The notes below the pieces were generated by a model that had not been told where the DNA came from, searched no databases, and saw nothing but the letters and a program-made list of their open reading frames with translations. Positions 6,907 to 12,271 of a DNA stretch of 12,271 bases are shown in pieces. The position numbers were made by a program, and so were the translations under genes. The first letter of the stretch is position 1, and the number at the start of each line of letters is the position of its first letter. Origin of the DNA: Prolixibacteraceae bacterium UBA6162 (GTDB taxonomy: Bacteria > Bacteroidota > Bacteroidia > Bacteroidales > Prolixibacteraceae); contig DIUI01000110.1 of assembly GCA_002428215.1 (NCBI GenBank), positions 1-12,271 of the forward strand, read 5' to 3'.

Positions 6907-7772
6907 CGCTGCACAATGTGTAAAGCAGAAGTTAGATAAGATCCGCCAAACAGAAGATGGTGGTTAAGCAGATGGTAAACCTGATATATTTCGGCCCTTG
7001 AACGCCACCCCGGCTCCAAAGGAAAGATCTCCTGATACCCCGCCCAGAAATCATTGCTAAACCCCCCAAACAGGGTCATAATGCCCAATTCCATTTCGCG
7101 GTCGGCAAAATATGCAGCCGGATCAACCAATGCCGGACCTGAGGTAGTATATAAAAAGTTACCCGACCATAGGTCACCATGAATCAGAGAGGGTCGCTGA
7201 CCTTCGGGCAATAATTGAGGGATTTTGCTGATAAAGCGGTTAAACAATCCCAAATGGGAACTCATCATTTCGTTCGCACCCGATAACCGCAGAATAAGAC
7301 TCCCAATCCGATTTTGAGCATAAAACTCAGGCCAGTTTTCACTCCACCGATTATCCTGCTCGGTAGCCCCGCAATAGTTGTTGTGAAAAAACCCAAATCT
7401 TGAAGATCCCTGGTGAAGGTGTAATTCGGCAACACCTCTGCCCAACAAGGCATCGTCGTCGCCTACCCTCCCAGCCTCCAGATACTCCAACAACAGATAA
7501 CCGGGCTGTTGTCCGATAGCTGTTGCTGCTACCACCGAGGGAATTATCAGTGAATTGGGCTTAACTGCCGAAAGCGTTTGAAGCGATTCGGCTTCTCTAA
7601 CAAAGATATCAGGCGCTGCAGAATGGCTCCACTTGAGAAAGAAATTTCCTGCCGACGTTGAAAGTTTGCAGGAGCGATGGATAGATCCACCGGATAAAGG
7701 TACTGTACCAAGAATTTTGAACCCGGATCCATAACGCCGTGCAAGATCCGATGTAATGGCCGAGAAAAGCAT
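6897..7772 (-). CDS. Fructosamine/ketosamine-3-kinase family protein
   Basis: Members phosphorylate the sugar of glycated amines (fructosamines, ribulosamines) so that it falls off, a protein-deglycation repair; they resemble aminoglycoside phosphotransferases. The 291-residue product has an N-lobe Lys in FFLKW (K47), the catalytic loop H198-GDLWSGN with D200 as base, and the metal-binding DPAAYFADREME (D217), followed by a LFGG segment. The overall pattern matches Escherichia coli YniA, as recalled. An ATG at 7790 would add six residues; I prefer 7772 because its N-terminus lines up with the family and because the rplT terminator ends only 14 nt upstream of 7790. No promoter element is obvious, so the gene may depend on readthrough of the ribosomal-protein operon or on a non-canonical promoter. 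The 3' end overlaps the nitroreductase gene by 10 nt. Confidence 0.9.
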   Translation of the reverse strand: MLFSAITSDLARRYGSGFKILGTVPLSGGSIHRSCKLSTSAGNFFLKWSHSAAPDIFVREAESLQTLSAVKPNSLIIPSVVAATAIGQQPGYLLLEYLEAGRVGDDDALLGRGVAELHLHQGSSRFGFFHNNYCGATEQDNRWSENWPEFYAQNRIGSLILRLSGANEMMSSHLGLFNRFISKIPQLLPEGQRPSLIHGDLWSGNFLYTTSGPALVDPAAYFADREMELGIMTLFGGFSNDFWAGYQEIFPLEPGWRSRAEIYQVYHLLNHHLLFGGSYLTSALHIVQRYM

Positions 7773-7803
7773 GTTTTCGGAAGACAACATGAACCAATTA
7801 TAG

Positions 7804-7833
7804 CAAAAAAAACCCGGATTAGAATCCGGGTTT
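7804..7833 (-). terminator. Intrinsic terminator of the thrS-infC-rpmI-rplT operon
   Basis: On the - strand an 11-bp perfect inverted repeat (core CCCGGAT/ATCCGGG, arms 7823-7833 and 7810-7820) with a tiny loop is followed directly by seven Ts (7804-7810). It lies 25 nt past the rplT stop and just before the kinase gene. It is a textbook rho-independent terminator. Confidence 0.9.
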
Positions 7834-7857
7834 ACTATATTTCACCTGTGAGATATA

Positions 7858-8202
7858 CTATTTCACCTTATCAACAACTGCTTTGAAAGCCACCGGGTGG
7901 TTCATAGCCAAATCGGCCAAAACTTTGCGGTTCATTTCAACGCTGGCCTTTTTCATCAGACCAATCAACTGCGAATACGAAAGTCCTTCGAGACGGGCCG
8001 CAGCGTTGATACGCTGAATCCAGAGCGAACGGAAATTTCTCTTTTTTTGACGACGATCGCGATAGGCATACTGCTGGCCTTTTTCCCAGGTATTCTTCGC
8101 TACAGTCCAAACGTTTTTACGGGAGCCGAAATAACCTTTTGTTAATTTGAGCAGCCTCTTCCTTCGGGCCCGTGATGCTACATGATTTACACTTCTTGGC
8201 AT
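7858..8202 (-). CDS. rplT: Large ribosomal subunit protein bL20
   Basis: The 114-residue basic protein binds 23S rRNA domain II and is needed for early assembly of the 50S subunit. It begins [16 protein letters not shown] and continues [40 protein letters not shown] and GLSYSQLI, the standard bL20 pattern at the usual length. The frame is open ten codons further upstream, but MPRSVN is the conserved family start. It is the last gene of the operon and is followed by a strong terminator. The 92-nt gap after rpmI has no ORF; in other bacteria L20 represses this operon, but I cannot identify its mRNA site here. Confidence 0.97.
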   Translation of the reverse strand: MPRSVNHVASRARRKRLLKLTKGYFGSRKNVWTVAKNTWEKGQQYAYRDRRQKKRNFRSLWIQRINAAARLEGLSYSQLIGLMKKASVEMNRKVLADLAMNHPVAFKAVVDKVK

Positions 8203-8294
8203 ACTTTTTCTTTTTTGACGATTGGCGCCCACTTACCGGGGACTTTTTGCACAATCATCAGGTTAATAACACTAATTCTTCAATCAAAATCAAA

Positions 8295-8492
8295 TTACTT
8301 CATATTCAGCAAAAGCTTCACATTCGATACATTGGTAGAGTCGATGGTAGTCCAATACCCAAGATTTCTCTTTCTTTTCGTACTCTTCTTAGTAAGGATG
8401 TGGCTCTTGTAAGCATGTTTCCTTTTGATTTTTCCTGTTCCGGTGAGTTTGAATCTCTTCTTTGCACCGGAATTGGTTTTCATTTTTGGCAT
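8295..8492 (-). CDS. rpmI: Large ribosomal subunit protein bL35
   Basis: The 65-residue, very basic protein is a structural component of the 50S subunit. It starts [18 protein letters not shown], with the conserved [14 protein letters not shown] and TKRKRNL segments, and has the normal family length. It sits 31 nt downstream of infC and 92 nt upstream of rplT, the near-universal infC-rpmI-rplT order. Confidence 0.96.
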   Translation of the reverse strand: MPKMKTNSGAKKRFKLTGTGKIKRKHAYKSHILTKKSTKRKRNLGYWTTIDSTNVSNVKLLLNMK

Positions 8493-8523
8493 TTTCCTGC
8501 TTTTTAATAATTAACGTATAGCT

Positions 8524-9087
8524 CTATTTTTTCTTGGGTGAAATAAACATGGTCATGCGCTTACCCTCCAGTTTGGGAAGCTGTTCTACTTTACCAAGCT
8601 CTTCGAGAGCCGTGGCAAAACGCAGCAGAAGAATCTCTCCCTGCTCCTTGAACAAAATAGATCGGCCTTTGAAAAAAACATAGGCCTTAACTTTGGCACC
8701 TTCCTGTAGAAACTTTTCGGCATGCCTCAATTTAAAGTTAAAGTCGTGATCGTCGGTTTGAGGACCAAACCTGATTTCCTTCACAATTACTTTAACTGTT
8801 TTGGCTTTCATCTCCCTTTGCTTCTTCTTCTGTTGATAAAGAAACTTAGAGAAATCAACAATTTTACAAACCGGCGGATCGGCTTTGGGCGATATTTCAA
8901 CCAAATCGAGATCCATGCTGTCGGCCATTTTCAAGGCATCGCGCAGTGCAAAGACACCGGGAGTTTCGATATTGTCGCCGACGAGCCGTACCTGAGCAAC
9001 CTTAATTCTTTCGTTGATACGATACCCACCGGTATCGTTAATTTCGGGCCGGTTGCCTCTTGTAATAACTTTTTTGACAGCTATAAT
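8524..9087 (-). CDS. infC: Translation initiation factor IF-3, starting at ATT
   Basis: IF-3 binds the 30S subunit, checks start-codon/initiator-tRNA pairing and blocks 50S joining. The frame gives 187 residues: the N-domain ([27 protein letters not shown]) and the C-domain ([46 protein letters not shown]). An in-frame TGA sits at 9088-9090. Between it and a TTG at 8934, which would lose the N-domain, there is no ATG, GTG or TTG. The first codon after the TGA is ATT at 9085-9087, six nt after AGGAGG, so AUU is the start. IF-3 discriminates against AUU, and in E. coli this is how infC represses itself; the same control is likely here. The gene follows thrS after 16 nt. Confidence 0.94.
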   Translation of the reverse strand: MIAVKKVITRGNRPEINDTGGYRINERIKVAQVRLVGDNIETPGVFALRDALKMADSMDLDLVEISPKADPPVCKIVDFSKFLYQQKKKQREMKAKTVKVIVKEIRFGPQTDDHDFNFKLRHAEKFLQEGAKVKAYVFFKGRSILFKEQGEILLLRFATALEELGKVEQLPKLEGKRMTMFISPKKK

Positions 9088-9093
9088 TCAGGT

Positions 9094-9099
9094 CCTCCT
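9094..9099 (-). promoter_or_regulatory. Strong Shine-Dalgarno AGGAGG that sets the infC ATT start
   Basis: On the - strand AGGAGG is followed by ACCTGA and then ATT. Strong Shine-Dalgarno sites are rare in Bacteroidota, and the other genes here mostly lack one, so its presence before a non-canonical start is informative. It overlaps the short gap between the thrS stop and infC. Confidence 0.8.
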
Positions 9100-9103
9100 A
9101 TAA

Positions 9104-11053
9104 TTAATTATACAATCCGTTTAACTGGTTTTTTACCTCATCCTGAATGAAGATAACAAACTCATCCACAGTCATGGAGCCTTTGTCGCCTTCACCCTGC
9201 CTTCTTACAGAGACAGAGGCATTCTCCTCCTCTTTTTCGCCAACGATCAGAAGGTAGGGAATACGTTTCAGTTCGTTGTCTCGTATCTTTCTGCCTATCT
9301 TTTCGTTACGCTCGTCAACGAAGCTGCGAATATCGGAAAAATTTAAAATATCTGAAACTTTGCGGGCATATTCGTTGTATTTTTCACTGATAGGCATCAC
9401 TACAACCTGTTCTGGGGTTAACCAGAGCGGAAATTTACCGGCGGTATGTTCGATAAGCACAGCTATAAAGCGTTCCATTGAGCCAAAGGGCGCACGGTGA
9501 ATCATTACAGGTCTGTGTCTTTTATCATCGGCACCAATGTATTCGAGTTGGAACCGCTCGGGAAGATTGTAGTCAACCTGAATTGTACCCAGCTGCCAGC
9601 TGCGTCCGAGTGCATCCTTGATCATAAAATCGAGTTTAGGACCATAAAAGGCAGCCTCCCCCAATTCGGTTACGGTAGAAAGTCCCTTTTCTTCGCAGGC
9701 TTCTATAATGGCCTGTTCGGCTTTGTCCCAATTTTCGGAACTCCCGATGTACTTTTCAGGTTTATTGATATCGCGCAATGAAATCTGGGCACGGTACTCT
9801 TTAAAATCGAGGGCTTTGAATATTATGAATACAATGTCGATTACCTTCTTAAACTCCTCTTTAAGCTGATCGGGTCTACAGAAAATATGCGCATCATCCT
9901 GGGTAAATCCACGAACACGGGTCAGGCCATGCAGCTCACCGCTCATTTCGTATCGGTAAACAGTTCCAAACTCGGCCATTCGCACAGGCAGATCTTTGTA
10001 GCTATGGGGTTTGGATTTGTAAATTTCGCAATGGTGCGGGCAGTTCATGGGCTTCAGCAGGTACGACTCACCCTCGGCAGGTGTGCGGATCTCCTGAAAG
10101 GAGTCTTTGCCATACTTTTCGTAATGCCCCGAGGTTTTGTACAACTGAATATCGCCAATATGAGGAGTGATTACCTGATCGTAACCAAAACGTTTCTGAA
10201 TCCTGCGCAGAAAATCTTCGAGCTGCGTTCTAAGCTGAGCTCCTTTGGGCAACCAGAGGGGTAATCCCTGACCTACTGCTTCGCTGAAGGTGAAAAGCTC
10301 CAGTTCTTTTCCAATTTTCCGGTGATCGCGTTTGCGGGCTTCTTCGAGCAAAACCAGATACTCTTCGAGTAACTTTTGCTTGGGATAGGTAATGCCATAC
10401 ACGCGGGTAAGCATCTTATTTTTTTCGTCGCCGCGCCAATATGCCCCGGCAATCGACATCAGTTTGATTGCCTTTATATAACCAGCATTCGGAAGGTGGG
10501 GTCCGCGACACAAATCGGTGAAATTCCCTTGACTATACAACGTAATGGTACCATCCTCGAGTTCATTGATCAACTCCAGTTTTAGCTCATCGCCTTTCTC
10601 GGAAAATAACTTAAGGGCTTCGCTCTTGGAAATGGGCGCCCGCACAATAGATTCATTCTGACGGCTCAACTCGAGCATTTTTTTCTCTACCCGCTCCAAA
10701 TCCTTTTCAGTGAGCTGCTGACCACCGGGTAAATCAATATCGTAATAGAATCCATTCTCAACGGTAGGGCCGATACCAAATTTGGTACCGGGATAGAAAC
10801 TCTCAATGGCTTCGGCCATCAGATGCGCCGATGAGTGCCAGAAAGTATCTTTTCCCTCCCGATCGTCCCAGGTGTGCAGCTTAACAGCAGCATCACGGGT
10901 GATAGGACGGGTTAAATCCCACACCTCACCATCGACCGATACTGCGAGTACCTCTTTGGCCAGCCGGTTTGAAATTGACTCTGCAATCTGAATCCCGGTT
11001 ATTCCCGATTCAAACTCCCGGATTGTGTTGTCGGGAAATTTTATCTTTACCAT
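9104..11053 (-). CDS. thrS: Threonine-tRNA ligase
   Basis: This class II synthetase charges tRNA-Thr in the cytoplasm. The 649-residue protein has an N-terminal TGS domain (about 1-62) and an editing domain with H73-SSAH77 and DLC182RGPH186, the zinc-like site that clears Ser-tRNA-Thr. The catalytic core has zinc ligands C338 (KPMNCPHH), H389 (DDAHIF) and H519 ([10 protein letters not shown]), and motif-2 [19 protein letters not shown]. The C-terminal anticodon-binding domain starts near 543 ([12 protein letters not shown]). Residue numbers nearly match E. coli ThrRS, as recalled. An ATG at 11065 is possible, but the one at 11053 gives MVKIKFPD, the usual start. The gene heads the operon with infC, rpmI and rplT. 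Confidence 0.97.
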   Translation of the reverse strand: MVKIKFPDNTIREFESGITGIQIAESISNRLAKEVLAVSVDGEVWDLTRPITRDAAVKLHTWDDREGKDTFWHSSAHLMAEAIESFYPGTKFGIGPTVENGFYYDIDLPGGQQLTEKDLERVEKKMLELSRQNESIVRAPISKSEALKLFSEKGDELKLELINELEDGTITLYSQGNFTDLCRGPHLPNAGYIKAIKLMSIAGAYWRGDEKNKMLTRVYGITYPKQKLLEEYLVLLEEARKRDHRKIGKELELFTFSEAVGQGLPLWLPKGAQLRTQLEDFLRRIQKRFGYDQVITPHIGDIQLYKTSGHYEKYGKDSFQEIRTPAEGESYLLKPMNCPHHCEIYKSKPHSYKDLPVRMAEFGTVYRYEMSGELHGLTRVRGFTQDDAHIFCRPDQLKEEFKKVIDIVFIIFKALDFKEYRAQISLRDINKPEKYIGSSENWDKAEQAIIEACEEKGLSTVTELGEAAFYGPKLDFMIKDALGRSWQLGTIQVDYNLPERFQLEYIGADDKRHRPVMIHRAPFGSMERFIAVLIEHTAGKFPLWLTPEQVVVMPISEKYNEYARKVSDILNFSDIRSFVDERNEKIGRKIRDNELKRIPYLLIVGEKEEENASVSVRRQGEGDKGSMTVDEFVIFIQDEVKNQLNGLYN

Positions 11054-11082
11054 ACGCTGTTGCACCTGAAAAATTCGAGCTG

Positions 11083-11090
11083 CAAAGATA
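11083..11090 (-). promoter_or_regulatory. Bacteroidota -7 element TATCTTTG for the thrS operon
   Basis: The + strand reads CAAAGATA, an exact TAnnTTTG match on the - strand, 29 nt upstream of the thrS ATG. The -33 region has no clear TTG. It implies a short leader of about 24 nt, leaving no room for an attenuator or T-box-like element. Confidence 0.55.
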
Positions 11091-11322
11091 ATACTTTAAC
11101 ACGAATCAGCTTATTCTGTTAAAGCTTTTATACCACTCTGTTAAATGTAGGTCGGGAATTGGCCAACAAATGGCGGCAGGCAACCGAAAGGATGCACCAA
11201 TCCCCCGAAAATAGAAGAACTTTAGGCCCGTTTAAAACCGAATTTCTTATTTTAGCAGACGCTTACCGAAAGGAAGTTTCAAAGTCTTACCACAATTGTC
11301 TTGAATCATTAATACCACGACT

Positions 11323-12271
11323 ATGCTTTTTGTCAGATTCTTTTTACTGCTGTTCATGTCATCCTTCTTGTCGGTGGCCCAAAATCAAATAACACTCGAC
11401 GATCTTTTTTCTAAAGGTACTTTCACTCAAAGGTCGGTTATGGGATTGCGGTCAATGAACGATGGCAATCACTTTACGGTGATGGAAAACGGGAACCAGG
11501 TTGTTCGTTACAGTTACCAAACCGGACAAAAGGTATCGGTTGTTTTTGATCTGTCGACTGTGCAGGGAGCCCCTATTTCGAGGTTCAGCAATTATGAGTT
11601 CAGCAGCGATGAATCCAAAATCCTGCTTACGACCGATGTGCAATCGATCTACAGACACTCCTTCACAGCGGCATATTATGTCTGGAATATAACAACTTCC
11701 GAACTTCTTCCTTTATCCGATAACGGACGGCAGCAAGTGGCTACCTTTTCGCCCGATGGAGAGCGTGTTGCCTATGTTCGCGACAACAATATTTTCATCA
11801 AAAGTTTGCGATTTGGCACCGAAACCCAAATTACTTATGATGGAAAAAAGAATGAGATTTTGAACGGAATCCCCGATTGGGTGTATGAAGAAGAGTTTGG
11901 ATTCCACAAGGCATTTGAATGGTCGCCCGACAGTAAATTCCTGGCTTTCATTCGCTTCGACGAATCTGATGTAAAGGAATTTGGAATGACTATGTTCCGG
12001 GGAGACAAACCTGCCTTCGACGAATACGCCCTGTATCCGCACAACGAAACCTTCAAATATCCAAAGGCTGGTGAAAAAAACTCGGAGGTTCAGGTTCTGG
12101 TCTATGAAATTCGCTCCAGAACTACCATTAAAACCGATATTGGGACCGAAACTGATATCTATGTTCCCCGGCTGAAATGGACTCCCGATGCATCAGATCT
12201 TGTTGTTATGCGCATGAACCGCCGCCAGAATCAGCTCGATGTGCTATACGCCAATCCCTTTACCGGTGATA
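11323..12271 (+). CDS. Dipeptidyl peptidase IV, N-terminal part (3'-partial)
   Basis: The frame runs from the ATG at 11323 to the window edge with 316 residues and no stop. It opens with a signal peptide (MLFVRFFLLLFMSSFLSVAQ, probably cut near residue 19-20), so the enzyme is exported. The visible part is the beta-propeller of the S9B prolyl-oligopeptidase family, with repeated blade motifs (FSPDGERVAYVRDNNIF, WSPDSKFLAFIRFDE). It carries D185-WVYEEEFG, the double-Glu motif that grips the substrate N-terminus and defines DPP IV. The catalytic Ser-Asp-His domain lies beyond the window. These enzymes release X-Pro dipeptides in the periplasm or at the cell surface. A longer frame starting at a TTG at 11159 is in another reading frame and is not used. 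Confidence 0.92.
   Translation, partial: MLFVRFFLLLFMSSFLSVAQNQITLDDLFSKGTFTQRSVMGLRSMNDGNHFTVMENGNQVVRYSYQTGQKVSVVFDLSTVQGAPISRFSNYEFSSDESKILLTTDVQSIYRHSFTAAYYVWNITTSELLPLSDNGRQQVATFSPDGERVAYVRDNNIFIKSLRFGTETQITYDGKKNEILNGIPDWVYEEEFGFHKAFEWSPDSKFLAFIRFDESDVKEFGMTMFRGDKPAFDEYALYPHNETFKYPKAGEKNSEVQVLVYEIRSRTTIKTDIGTETDIYVPRLKWTPDASDLVVMRMNRRQNQLDVLYANPFTGD

Noticed and set aside
8524..8934. Short infC starting at TTG 8934
   Set aside because: It would delete most of the IF3 N-domain, although clear N-domain sequence continues in frame up to the ATT at 9087.
11066..11322. Leader regulation (T-box or attenuator) upstream of thrS, or an RNA gene in the gap
   Set aside because: The predicted thrS leader is only about 24 nt, and no paired structure or T-box motif is visible; one-mismatch TAnnTTTG matches for the DPP IV gene are too weak to list.
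11159..11392. 77-residue frame overlapping the start of the DPP IV gene
   Set aside because: It starts at TTG, has low-complexity Cys/Ser-rich C-terminal residues, and overlaps the well-supported DPP IV signal peptide in another frame.
1..12271. CRISPR arrays, insertion sequences, tRNA genes
   Set aside because: I saw no regular direct-repeat array, transposase or cloverleaf-like sequence on either strand.

Overview
The window looks like chromosomal DNA from a member of the Bacteroidota, probably a Bacteroidales- or Marinilabiliales-type organism. The evidence is several exact matches to the Bacteroidota -7 promoter element (TAnnTTTG), few Shine-Dalgarno sequences, a secreted dipeptidyl peptidase IV, and the thrS-infC-rpmI-rplT order. 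The species cannot be fixed from the sequence alone.

Region 1 (1-4223, all + strand) is an accessory, fairly AT-rich block. It holds the C-terminal end of a very hydrophobic Gly/Ala-rich peptide or protein cut by the window edge, followed by a perfect 11-bp hairpin. Next come a 91-residue three-helix membrane protein, a 214-residue polytopic membrane protein, a membrane-anchored thiol-disulfide protein with a CxxC motif, a 42-residue signal-peptide-like small ORF, and a C39-peptidase ABC transporter. The last four are tightly packed, with gaps of 8 and 32 nt and one 4-nt ATGA overlap. I infer a peptide maturation and export module of the bacteriocin or double-glycine-leader type. Its substrate may be the partial peptide at position 1 or something further upstream. 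This is the most interesting part of the window.

Region 2 (4224-7790) holds ordinary metabolic and repair genes. Uracil-DNA glycosylase (+) converges on a phosphate acetyltransferase (-), which is not paired with acetate kinase and has Gln at a position expected to be a catalytic Asp. A small nitroreductase (+) is divergent from pta, and its 3' end overlaps by 10 nt the 3' end of a convergent fructosamine-kinase-family gene (-). The 4224-4484 gap holds only a promoter-like element before ung.

Region 3 (7804-11090, - strand) is the conserved translation operon thrS-infC-rpmI-rplT. A -7 element lies at its head and a strong intrinsic terminator at its tail. infC has no ATG, GTG or TTG start in its N-terminal domain. 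It almost certainly starts at ATT behind an AGGAGG, the same rare-codon arrangement that lets IF3 regulate its own synthesis in enterobacteria.

Region 4 (11323-12271, +) is the start of a secreted dipeptidyl peptidase IV gene that runs out of the window. The 257-nt gap before it, shared with the divergent thrS, shows no further gene.
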